Source of the DNA: Lepidonotus clava
Lineage: Eukaryota > Annelida > Polychaeta > Phyllodocida > Polynoidae
DNA: 64,000 bases
NCBI GenBank assembly: GCA_936440205.1
Contig: OW387138.1
Location: 28,477,541-28,541,540, forward strand
Reading direction: 5' to 3'
Below the pieces are notes generated by a model that was given only the letters and a program-made list of their open reading frames with translations, searched no databases and was not told the DNA's origin. This document shows positions 32,861 to 44,365 of the stretch, piece after piece (the first letter of the stretch is position 1; every line of letters starts with the position of its first letter). Position numbers and translations under genes: made by a program.

Positions 32861-35751
32861 GACGGACATTACGATGAGTGGTGGATTTACATGGGGTGAT
32901 GGGCGGATCTCGGAGACTTTCCCGAGACCAAGACGAGATGTCAAACCCACTGGAGAAGAACATTATTGGTGTATTCCTGGATACTTTGGCCACGGATAAT
33001 GAATGTGCAGAAAAGCCATAACAGGTTCAGTTGACAATGATAAGCCCTCGCGAGTCCACCAGGTGGATAGACTGAGGGTTTAACGGTATTGAAGGCCGGC
33101 TTTTATTTTTGACTTATATTATGATTCACATATATGATGATATCTGGTTTAAAGATATTCATTTTACGTCAAAATGAATTATTGATATACCGTTGATCAT
33201 GAAAGAATCTGTTTATTATTTTCTTTCATTTTTCTTTTGATTCATTCTATTCGCAACATCAACTGTTCTTCCAAAAACACTACTCACTCATCTTGGACAA
33301 GAAATGAACCGATTACAGTAAACGACTGTAGGATATGCCAGACAATGCTGCTGACATGATTGATCGACCATAAAAGTTGACGGATAGATTCAGGACAAGC
33401 CCACTGCCCATTGTAAACCTTTTTACTCTCCTTTTCCTAATTATTTCAAACCACCTGGATTTCTAGTCAGGCAATCTCTGTATAATATTATTCTACTGAC
33501 ATGTTCTAAACATTTGCAGGCGTTTAATACTATATAATCCCTTTTTTGAAATCCAAGAACCGATGTTCAGCTAAGCTTATGCTATACGTTAAAATTGCAA
33601 TAGTTCATTTCAAAATAGATGTTGTAATTACCCTGACCATACTATACTCCAAAATGCTAACTACTCTACCTCTTTCTTCCTACTCTCCTACATAATCCAC
33701 TGATGTCTATGTGAGAACATTTACTTCTCGAATATGAAGACTTGGGACATCATCAGAAAGTCAGAAATAGGCTAACGCACGGTCATTAAATGGGACCTGG
33801 CTTTGCCTGGCTCAGTTTACTAGAGGTCGAATTCGTACGGTTATCTGTACAACTACGAGGATCCACACAAGGTGGTTCTGAAATGTCAAAATATCAATGC
33901 GTGCATGAAACGGTCAAATTTGATACGATTTACACCTTCGTTTTTGCTTTTGAGGAATTGAATCTCTGGCACAGTATCTCTTTTAATCAAACAAGAATAG
34001 AAAACAGTTGTTAAGAAAAAAACTGCAGCTTATCTACTCGTTTTGTACAACCTTTTATAGCACACGTTTCGTGTCGCTTTTAAAGGTTTATTCGGAATTT
34101 GAAATGGAGCTTATTTTATTATATTAATTTTACCACGAGTATTCCCACTAATCCCTGTTGTTACTTCAGTTAATTGTTAAACGCAAACATAGGAATGAAG
34201 CTTTAAGTATCAGATCTTTGTTAAACAAGCGTGGGGGTAGGGTGACGAGGTCATTTTAATTGCAAGTGAATCCCACAATTTGAAAAATCCTGTGGCAATG
34301 AAACTAAACTCTTCCCTCTTGTTGCCAAATACAAAAATATAAAGGAACATGTTACTTTGTGAACAATTGTAAATCTATTTCGCATTAAACTTTGAATTTG
34401 AATTAGGATGGTAGTATTACATCGGCCATCATTGAGTGCTGGTGTGCCTACCTCCCATCCACATAAGGCATGTGCCATCGCCTCCCCATGCTTGTCGGTA
34501 CAATGCACCCACTTTATTTTCATGAATATCTATGAGACCGTTCTCCCCCCATTTACCTCCCTCATCCCCCACTCACAGCCCATTGATAGCCCCATCTTTC
34601 CCCACCTTCTCCTGAGGCCTAGTCCTCTATGAATTTCAAGTCCAAAGAAAACGGGTCATTCAAACAACTGTACCTTTACATGGGCGATTGGCTGGTTAGC
34701 AACAGGACAGACAACTTTAGATTTTAAGCATTGATTCTTTGACAATTCTTTTTACTTATTTCGGTGAGGTTCGTTGGGCGGTTGTTCCCTCTAAATACAC
34801 ACGATGTGACTTAAATGTAGGGGCATGTAGAGGGCAGTACCGCCTACACCCCCTCTCCTCTTGGATCGGTCACAACGTCGTCCGGTCCGTTCATCTCAAG
34901 TGTTCTTTTCGGTAATTTTTGTGTCACATCAATGCCGTCTGACTGCGATATAGACCTACCCATAGTATTTTCACATAACGTTTCCACTTCAGAATCTTTT
35001 TGAAATTCCCAAAACTGATCCAACATGATCGGTTTTTGTTATCTTGTGATTCTTTGTCCCTACAGCACAAGCACCCCGCAGTGCATACAACATCAAACAC
35101 TGGAGTCTAGCATCCAGTTTGGTCGTTTTGGGGCGTCTCATATCGCATGCTATCCCCAAGATACAAAGTAAGAGAGAAGGGTGGGCTCGGAGCCCCTAAT
35201 CCAGTATCTCTTCATTGATACATGACATAGGGGGCCCTATCTGTGCCAGCAGTCCTGTGCGGGAAACTAGTTCCGGCAATCCATGATCCATGAACGCTGG
35301 GATCATCCTTACTTCCTGTCTTTTTTCATCTGCCAATTCAAGTTACACAATATCGTGTTGATCTCTGGGAAATGGTTTATCCTGTTACATAGTTAATATC
35401 CACTTTTAAATCTGGTTCACATTGGACGATTTAGACGGGGAGGGGGATATAGGGGTTGTAGACAGCTGGTAGAGGTTTTTTTTTTAACAACATCATAAAG
35501 ATATTCAGAAATCTTTCCATTTTGCACACACACACAAATCAAGCAAAGATAGCTTCATGGATTATGACAAGATCTTTGTAATTAGATAGTATAGTGTAAA
35601 TGAATAGCCTGTTGTTGGTAGGGACTCAGTAAAAGAGTGGATCGGACTTGGGTCCTTGAGATATTTCAGGTTATCGAGGGTTTCGTGGGTTTTTGTCGAC
35701 CATGCGGCTTGATGATTCAGTACAAATGATAAATGAGACTATAGAATATAG
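32861..35751. other. Host DNA without a recognisable gene
   Basis: Unique sequence. Apart from the weak CTCF-like word at 33057-33067, nothing recognisable. The words TTTGAATTTGAATTAG near 34391 resemble LINE tail repeats, but there is no coding remnant upstream that I can support. Confidence 0.45.
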
Positions 35752-35969
35752 ACTATAGATTAAGGTCATTTCAAAGGTTAGCCCATGGTGATGCCTGATG
35801 AGTTGTTATTGGGGTACTGAGTATCTGATCTGATATGTAAGCCTTGCTGGGAACACTTGCCCAACCCCTCTTCCGATTATGTGCATCGTCCTTGGGTCAG
35901 TGGGTGTTTGAGCAACTAAGATCCCAGGCCCCAGGCCTGGCCCTGGGTATACTATAGATTAAGGTCATT
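35752..35969. repeat. 180-bp segment flanked by a perfect 19-bp direct repeat
   Basis: ACTATAGATTAAGGTCATT occurs at 35752-35770 and 35951-35969. The 180 bp between them is richer in GC near its right end (CCAGGCCCCAGGCCTGGCCC palindromic words). Length and perfection of the repeats resemble the target duplication of a SINE/LINE-type insertion, but no A tail or Pol III boxes were seen. A simple segmental duplication is the alternative. Confidence 0.55.
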
Positions 35970-37430
35970 GTCATTATTTTCCCAAGCATAAGTGAACAAC
36001 AGGTAGATGTTTAGAGTTGAGACCCAAAGAGGACATTGAATTATTTTCATGAAACAAGTCACATTTTATATTATAGGCTTTCCAAAAGGTATATAGCAGC
36101 TGATTTGTTGAAATGGACCATGTGACCAGAATGACTTAAATAGTCCTGGGTTACAACATGTTCATTTCGAGGTGATTGACAATTGGAAGCCTCTAGTTTG
36201 CAAATCATATTTCAAATCATATTTATTTTGTGTCATATTTACCTTTGTATCACCTTTTAAGTACCATCTACATTGATGTTGTATTTACTTTCATGTCACA
36301 TTTCGAGTATCTCCTGATTCATTTATAAAATCATTACATCATTTTTGTCCCAAAAACATATTATAACACATTTCAATGGATTCTAGAGAAGAGCTAGATT
36401 GGACGATAGGTTGATGCAACCCCTGACCAAAATAATCGGACCGGCGACACATACATCCGCGAATGGATATTGCCTCTCTTGGCTGAGCTACCATAACGCC
36501 ATTTGGATGTAATATTTTAAATGACAATCCTAGGGGAAATCAGTCCCAAGGTGAATCGAAATCGATACTCAAGTGCTCAGATCATATTTGAGTGCACTCA
36601 ACACTTAGCTACAGAAAAAGTAATCAAGTCAATACCAATCTGAAGGAGGGATAACATTACTCACTGAGTAATATAAACGTGATATCCTGCTGAACGAAAA
36701 AAGTTAGGTTCAGTAGAGCAGTGAATTATTTTAGGGATACCAAGTCAAAACCCTAAAATCGGGTGACAACTGACCTTTAGTTTTGTCCTTTTTCTGCCCA
36801 GATTGTTTTTTGGTTTTCCGTGAGCTATCAGATATAAAGTTCTGTATTTTACGAAAGCTGCTTGTATTACTAACTTATCAAGTGACCTCCATTCTTACAT
36901 TTCACTCCACATATATAAGGCCAAGTAGCTCTGAACCTTGGAAATGTCACTACGAATGAAGTATGTGCTTATATCTATATACTTATTACCCAACGATGAG
37001 CCACAATATGTGTAAAATAATAAGGCGCGATTCTATTCAGGTTTAGCAGTGGATGATGGCAGTGCTTTCTGTCTCTCTCTGTCAGTCTTCAAGTTAAGGA
37101 TAACGCCCACTAACTAAACGAATCATGGAATTGGTACAATTGATGGCCTGGTGATGCAAAGCCAATTAATATATGAAAAGAAAAGTGGGGATCCCCAGGA
37201 TAATTTAAGAGTTATTAGATAACATCTCAAGACATTTTAAGAGAAAATGAGAGATCAAATACTGATGAAAATAAGATACAAGATTTACTTATTAAAGTTT
37301 CTTGCATGAAATCTATCAAGGAGGTCCTATAGATTTATTTTGTGGCTCTTTTTGCAGCCCTTATTTTGCCTAAAACCTGCTATAACAAGTTTCTACACAT
37401 GGAACTTTTCTACAACTCACTATAATCATA
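35970..37430. other. Host DNA; isolated diverged minisatellite monomer near its end
   Basis: Unique AT-rich sequence. At about 37037-37095 a single diverged copy of the 52-bp unit (TTTAGCAGTGGATGATGGCA...) occurs 340 bases before the main array. Confidence 0.5.
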
Positions 37431-38185
37431 TAGCAGTGGGTGTTGACAGCCCTTACTGCCTCTCCCTGCCCGTCTTCAGGTTTAGTGGTGGGTGATGGCG
37501 GGGGCTGACTGCCTCTCCCTGCCTGTCTTCATGTTTAGTGGTGGGTGACGGCGGCCCTTACTGCCTCTCCCTGCCCGTCTTCATGTTTAGTGGTGGGTGA
37601 CAGCGGCCCTTACTGCCTCTCCCTGCCCGTCTTCAGGTTTAGTGGTGGGTGATGGCGGGGCTTACCGCTCTCCCTGCCCGTCTTCAGGTTTAATAGTGGG
37701 TGACAGCGGCCCGTACTACCTCTCTCTCCTGTCTTCAAGTTTAGTGGTGGGTGACGGCGGCCCTTACTGCCTCTCCCTGCCTGTCTTCAGGTTTAGCAGT
37801 GGGTGACGGCGGCCCTTACTACCTCTCCCTCCCGTCTTCAGGTTTAGGGGTGGGTGACGGTGGGGCTTACTGCCTCTCTCCACCTGTCTTCAGGTTTAGT
37901 GGTGGGTGACAGCAGGGCTGACTACCTCTCCCTGCCTGTCTTCAGGTTTAGTGGTCGGTGACGGTGGCCCTCACTACCTCTCCCTGCCTGTCTTCAGGTT
38001 TAGCGGTTGGTGACGGGAGCCCTTACTGCCTTTCCCTGCCCATCTTTAGGTTAAGTGGTGGGTGACGGGAGCCCATACTGCCTCTCCCTGCCCATCTTCA
38101 GGTTTAGCAGTGGGTGACGGCGGGGCTTACTGCCTCTCCCTGCCCGTCTTCAGGTTTAGCGGTGGGTGGCGCCGGGGCTGACTTA
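37430..38185 (+). repeat. Minisatellite, 52-bp unit, about 14 copies
   Basis: The unit runs TTTAGTGGTGGGTGACGGCG, then GCCCTTACTGCCTCTCCC, then TGCCCGTCTTCAGG, with period 52-53 (for example starts at 37481, 37534, 37586). Copies differ by scattered substitutions (ACGG/ATGG/ACAG, GGGCTGAC versus GCCCTTAC). GC-rich with a purine/pyrimidine split. A period not divisible by three argues against coding. A microsatellite-like GGGGGAGTGGGG stretch follows. Confidence 0.95.
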
Positions 38186-39826
38186 TTGATGAGGCCTTAG
38201 TCCTGGACACCAGCCAGGTGGTGCTGGGTGTGGCCCTCCCTGACGGATCGATCCCAGACGGGGGAGGGTGGGGGGGAGTGGGGAAGGAGGTGGCGGGGGG
38301 AGGTAAGCCTTGTTCATACATCACGACCAAGGTGGTCATGCAGTTTGTGTTGTTTGTACAATAACAGAAACAGGTGTGAGTATCAGGAAGTGTATATGTC
38401 ATGGGATTCGGGGAAGCGTGATTATGCAAACAGTGACTTTTATCATGCAGTTCTCTTGAACTTTGGAGGAATGAAGTGATATGCATTCACACATGGATTA
38501 AACCCGTATTATTTTAATGATTTCGGGATACCACAACTCATTTTGTATCAGGAATAGAGTAGAATGCATAAGTAACCGGTATAGATATATGAATGTATGT
38601 AATGAGAGGACAAAGGTGGAGGTGGGCTTTAGTGTTATGGCGGCAGGGGAATCCCATAGAGGAATCATATTCTATGCACCCGACAGCCTTGCCCCGGAAC
38701 ACACTGTACGCCTTTATTGAACTTTCATTAATTATATGGGCGTTTTGAGGCTAATAATAATTATCATTATGTGAGGGGCATTATAGCAATACTGACTCCA
38801 AGAAGAAAGGATCCTGCTGTTTATCTTTATTTGTGTCGTTCTTTGTTTAGAAGCAAAGATGCTGGGGATCAAGCGGGTAATAGAAAGATCTAATGGTCGG
38901 TGAGTATGTTAAAGCAGATATATACATTATTTTTCTGAACAAGACATGCAGGAAAGGAGTATGAATTCACATCCATTGAAATGTACACAAAATATGCTTG
39001 TTTAAACTTTAAGAATGTCTACAATATATCCATTGTTTGATATATATTATTCAATTTGGCCTGTATATTAACAATGGATCATGAACGAGATTAGCCTCAG
39101 AAATCATAGAGGGAATTTTTGTGTCACTTAAATGTGAGTCAGATCCGTTCAAGATAAAAGTTGGCGAATGCTCATAGCCTTCCTGTTGTCAGTGTGAACA
39201 GGCTCTGCTATAGAGGGACTACCTTGAAAATCAATAAAGCCAGTGTTCCACATACCGATCTTGTGATAAAAGAAAGAATGGCATCGTTATCACATTGCAG
39301 ACTGCAGAGAATACTGATGAAAAGATGAGATATTTACCGCATATGGCGTATAACCATTCATACATTCATATTTTGCTTTTATCACATTCAACTCGTATTA
39401 ATTGGGCTGCTTTTAGCATTATTATCGTAAAGATGGTGGCCATTAATTATGAAATAAATAGGTGCAGTCATGATGGATTATGTCCTTTTGGAGTGGCTTT
39501 AGTCTTGAAATAACTCCAAACATTTGGCATGGTAAACACGGACGTCCATCTTGCCTAAAGATCTTGATTGAAGACGTTCGTATTCTACATCACAAATGTC
39601 CATGTATAAAGACAATACAATATTTATAAGACCCAAAAGCTGTTTGCAAAAAGTCTGTATTGTCTTCTTTCCTACAGAAAACAAACATCTAAATTACGTA
39701 GCAGGGTAACTTGCAAATTAACACATAGAGATGGCTTTAGTCGGCTCTAAGTTAAATGATCATTGTGTATAAACATTGCCTAACACATAGACAGTGAGGA
39801 ATGAGCCCCTCCACGTCATCCCCCGT

Positions 39827-39866
39827 AACCACCACCACCACCACCACCACCACCACCACCACCACC
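39827..39866 (+). repeat. (ACC)n microsatellite
   Basis: About 13 uninterrupted ACC triplets. Confidence 0.97.
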
Positions 39867-40453
39867 TACACCTGGGCACCACTCAGGTGAGGCAGGCACC
39901 TGGCAGGTACTGGAGGAGGGGCAGGAGGTGCACCTGGCAGGTAACAACAGGGGAAGAGGTAGGAGGAGACACCGGCATACCACCTCACATAGATCTTTGG
40001 GTGTCGCACCCAAAGGTGTTCCTTTGTGTCTGGAACCCTTGCAAAATAAGTTGGTACAAAAAGATTACCTGGAACTTGCTGTCTGAGGACTCTGAAATTT
40101 ACGACTAGCACACCGCAACGGGAAACTACTTAGGGGATGTTCGCTTAGCGTCTAACCCTATCAGGGCACAAAGTAAGAGTTTCAAAAGGAAAAAGGTCCC
40201 AAATTGCCACCCTGGAGACCCTCAGGTGGTACTACAGGACGATGTGGGTGTGATGACTCAGGTCCCTCACAGATTAACCCTTCACAGGACCAGGATTATC
40301 GGGGTTACCGCGCGACACCCAGACTGACCCACCCTGGAGGGGGAAACAGCCCGGAGAGGATGGACTGATCATGGAGGTCTGAGGATCGGTCCGGATAGTT
40401 GGTCTGACAGGTGAGCGGACAATTTTGAATTATATTTTTTCATTTTTTTGGAA

Positions 40454-40476
40454 GGGGGGGGGGGGGGGGGGGGGGG
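40454..40476 (+). repeat. Poly-G run
   Basis: Twenty-three consecutive G, followed by CGGCGCC. A likely replication and sequencing trouble spot; length may be unreliable. Confidence 0.95.
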
Positions 40477-40741
40477 CGGCGCCTCCCTCATAACCATTCT
40501 GATTTTATTAGGAGAGCTCGTGCATGGTAGAGTAACGATTGCACAAACTTTGGGTAAAACATTATGCATAACAAGGGGGATCACTATTGCCCTTCAAAAG
40601 TTTTCAATTTGAACGTCTAAGCAGTTGTCCCCTGTTGTGTGTTTCCCTGAAGGAAATATGAGAAGTGATTTGATGAGAAAGGCCTCTTATGAAAGAGTAT
40701 TACTGCATAATCTAAAGCTTCAAGAGTATAATTTTCCCCTA

Positions 40742-41408
40742 TAGTCCGGGAGCCAAATCCTGAAAGCAGTCAAAATAAGGATTTACCCTCCGCGGTGAGC
40801 CCCCTGGATTTTCTTGATTTTTTTCATCTTATAGCATCCTAGGGACCATGAATCAAGATGGTTCCGAAGAATTTAGGTATGCGAACACTGTCTAATTACG
40901 CAATTTGTGCTTAATTAGTAAAAAATGAAAAACGCGTTATTTCTAAATTTCTCTGGAACTATGTAAGATATGATAACATGCTATATGTCATCTGAAAGGT
41001 AATTTTTTTCCTGATTTTTTGATATATTGTTTGCTATTGTCATTAATTATGACAATGAGTAATTAAAGAAAAACTGTTGTTTCAGTCAAAATCATTAGAA
41101 CTTAAGGATCCAAGGTTAAACTCTGGAATTGATAAACCAAATCCTAGGTATACTTAGAGGGGATCTTTAGGCAGTTTTTAAAGAAGGTTGCATCTGATTT
41201 CATTGGAAATATAATGTAGAAATCATTTTTTGCTGATTAAATTCTAACCGACTACAGGCTCATTTTGCACTTATATTTCAAAAGGAGAGATGATATCATG
41301 AAAATAACACAATATATCCTAAAGAGATTGGAAAATGATTATGACTGTCTCCCTAAGCTGGTATTTCAATGCTTTCTGAGCTATTTAGTCCATTGTATAC
41401 AACATTGG
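40742..41408 (+). repeat. Left inverted arm of the foldback element
   Basis: Pairs with 43703-44365. Landmarks shared with the right arm in reverse: CCGCGGTGAGCCCCCTGG, TTCGCATACC, AACGCG..., CTTAAGGATCC, AACCGACTACAGG, ATGATATCATG. Confidence 0.87.
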
Positions 41409-42556
41409 AGGTGTAAAATAAGTAAACATTAGCAAGAAATATATGTCCATGTAATTTGCAGACAAGCTCATCTTTGTTGCCTGATCAAACTAGTATAGTC
41501 ATTGATTTATTTACTCAAAATGGTATGGATGGCTCCTTATATTGCCAAAGATTCACACATTGACAATATGCAGCAGACAATATGCAGCAAACTTCTATTT
41601 ACATACCCCTGTACCGACTGATCTTTATAAAGCTTGTTCCTATAGGGAGAGTGGGAGTTGTAGGCTGTAATACTCTTTTAAATCCCCCCATTGCTGGCCC
41701 CAATATCTAATGTTTAACTCACCCTGGCAACAGGCCTGAGGCCTGGAGAGACAAAGGAATGATAAAGATGGCAGACTAGGGTTCTTATCTCCCTGTTGTG
41801 TGAGTTAACCCATTGGTAAGACACTGTACTTACAACCTAATAAAGGTTCCCTCAGAGAGAGGGGCAGGCTTAAATTTTGGCTACTTATGACTGTCTAATT
41901 ATTCAATTTTATCATATAATTCCACAATGAACATGGGGTTCATCACTGCAGCTGGTTAGATAAAATGATAAAGTTAACTGTTTAGACAATGTTGCCTTCC
42001 AGCAGTAAAATGAAGGTAGTGGATCTTCAGAACCTTATCAGTGATGGAGAGGTCTAGCCTTTCCCCTAAGCGACCTGAACTGGGGGGGTTAGGGCAGCCT
42101 CCCATGGTGCAACACACTGTAGGCCTATATATAGTGTGCCATAAACTGTGGGATCGCTGACCACCTGCTGTACTTTTGTTAACATCCTACCACCAATCTG
42201 CCAAATTAAACTTTGTTACCCTTTTGCTAGTAGAGGGTTTACAGTTCCAGGCTGTATGGGTTCATTGCTCACTTAGCTTTATACCCTTTTGTATTATAGA
42301 CTAAGTATTCAGTGTTGTATTATAAGAACTGATCATAGACTGGAGGATTATTCATATATTTGAATAATGACTCCCTTAGTTTTGGGTCTCTGAGTATTTA
42401 CCATATTGACCTTTCCCTTAGTATCTAACTATAAGCTGTCTCTTGCTGTTGGTTAGGGAAATTGGATCCTTGTTCATAGCAGTTGAGAAATGAAAATGGT
42501 CAGTTATATTTTGATAAGGGAATAATATTGTTTCTGAGGTTTATATAACAGAAAGT

Positions 42557-42802
42557 TTGAGGCTACAACCAGAATCACAGCAATCTGTTGCTCTTGTACA
42601 TTCTCCTAATACTGTACTGCCTCGGTTATGGTCCCACAGCAAGGGTGCTGTGCACATGATGCTCAATATGATAAAACTACTAGATACTATTGGGAAACCA
42701 GTAATGGCTATACCAAAAATTTGTAATTTTGAAATAGAAAGATATATCAGGAACTTCTGTATTGTTTCAGGTTTTGATATTTGTTTGAGGTCTTGCCAAT
42801 GA
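42557..42802 (+). pseudogene. Protein-like remnant inside the foldback element
   Basis: An 80-codon open stretch (RLQPESQQSVALVHSPNTVL... to ...GFDICLRSCQ) with amino-acid composition like a real protein, isolated between stop-rich sequence and without an ATG at its opening. It may be a leftover of a transposon-coded protein. I do not recognise the family. Confidence 0.3.
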
Positions 42803-43427
42803 TATTTATATGTATGTACACACACAGAGGTCTCAGTTCCTCTGGTACACTTCCTAATAAAATTAGATATATGGCAAAATCCTGTTAGTTGATAGGATGA
42901 ATCTCAGTGAAGCATAACTAAAGGCTGGTCATAACTTGTATTGGTAATTTGGGAGGATTGGAAGTTTGGCTCTTAGAAATGAACTGTGACCATGATCATA
43001 ATTTAATATCAAATTACTAATACCAATAACCCATATATAGAATAAAATATAAGATATATCCATTTTGTGTATGGTCAAGCTAAGTTACTCATTTATATAA
43101 GCACATGGGTCTAGAATCCAAGAGTGCAATCTAATAATTTATTAAAACCAACAATTTGGCAGAGGTAACACACCTATCAAGTTTACAAGTTTAACAAATA
43201 GCACACTTGGTCTTTTTGCAGTTGGCATATTGATACAAGGACTCTTTTCTAAATTCAGAACCTTTGATATATGACAGCATACTTTTTGGGATTCATCTCT
43301 TCTTTAAAGAAGTATACCCTCAGAAATCTGGATTGGGATCAGGTAATGAGTGAGTCTACTACAAGCTATTGTTTTCTTTCTTTATGTAAACAAGAAGTAG
43401 AGGGAACTATAAAGGGCCTTCCATTTA

Positions 43428-43562
43428 ATAAGTACACACATTTTCAAAAATCTCAGATCCCCCACCCCCCTTTGGTCATAAATATGCATTGGATTTGTAC
43501 TAGAAAGTACACACATTTTCAAAGATTTCATACCTCCCTCCTCCCCCCCCTTGATGCATAGA
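43428..43562 (+). repeat. Dispersed two-unit repeat, copy 1
   Basis: Two units each with AAGTACACACATTTTCAAA then a GAT/C-rich run (43434 and 43504), separated by CATAAATATGCAT-like sequence. The same two-unit arrangement recurs inverted at 61009-61156. Here it lies in the centre of the foldback element. Confidence 0.7.
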
Positions 43563-43702
43563 AACTTAATGCAAGGGCCCTAATAAGATGGTTTGTAATA
43601 AAACTGAAACATTATCGTGGTATTATGCTGAGGAAAGAAATCTTATTCAAACCATAGTTTTATTGTGACACATCTTTCACTGTGATCCAAAATGCTCTCC
43701 AA

Positions 43703-44365
43703 ACAGCTACCATATTATATACATGTGCCCAAATGGCTGTGAAAGCACTGAAATACCAGCCTAAGGAGATAATGATTATCATTTCCACATCTCTTTAGGA
43801 TGTATTGTGTTATTTTCATGATATCATCTCTCCTTTTGAAATATAAGTGCAAAATGAACCTGTAGTCGGTTAGAATTTAATCAGCAAAAAATGATTTCTA
43901 CATTATATTTCTAATGAAATCAGATGCAACCTTCTTTAAAAACTGCCTAAAGATCCCCTCTAAGTATACCTAGGACTTGGTTTATCAATTCTAAAGTTTA
44001 ACCTTGGATCCTTAAGTTCTAATGATTTTGACTGAAACAACAGTTTTTCTTTAATTACTCATTGCCATAATTAATGACAATAGCAAACAATATATCAAAA
44101 AATCAGGAAAAAAATTACCTTTCAGATGACATATAGCATGTTATCATATCTTACATAGTTCCAGAGAAATTTAGAAATAACGCGTTTTTCATTTTTTGCT
44201 AATTAAGCACAAATCGCGTAATTAGACAGTGTTCGCATACCTAAATTCTTCGGAACCGTCTTGATTCATGGTCCCTAGGATGCTATAAGATGAAAAAAAT
44301 CAAGAAAATCCAGGGGGCTCACCGCGGAGGGTAAATCAGGATTTTCAGATTTGGCTCCTGGACTA
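43703..44365 (-). repeat. Right inverted arm of the foldback element
   Basis: Reverse complement counterpart of 40742-41408. The two arms differ by scattered substitutions and small indels, so the insertion is not recent or the arms evolve independently. Confidence 0.87.

Larger units (their letters stand above)
38186..40700. other. Host DNA with simple repeats only
   Basis: Apart from the ACC and G runs listed separately, the sequence shows nothing recognisable. The frames around 39794-40108 owe their length to the ACC repeat. Confidence 0.5.
40742..44365. mobile_element. Foldback DNA transposon with about 665-bp inverted arms
   Basis: The left end (TAGTCCGGGAGCCAAATC...) and the right end (reverse complement TAGTCCAGGAGCCAAATC...) begin arms that stay alignable for about 665 bp on each side, with moderate divergence. 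The flanking CTA on both sides could be a 3-bp target duplication; TA is an alternative. Weaker similarity continues 30-40 bp outside both ends, so the true termini may be slightly further out. The 2.3-kb centre holds only one protein-like stretch. Probably a non-autonomous or decayed cut-and-paste element; superfamily not assignable. Confidence 0.85.

Noticed and set aside
37597-37806. Repetitive protein encoded by the 52-bp minisatellite
   Set aside because: The period is not a multiple of three and all frames are interrupted across the array.
37430-38185. CRISPR-like array
   Set aside because: Units are contiguous tandem repeats without distinct spacers, in a eukaryotic context.
39794-40108. 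His-rich protein at the ACC repeat
   Set aside because: The His run is just the microsatellite; flanking codons show nothing.
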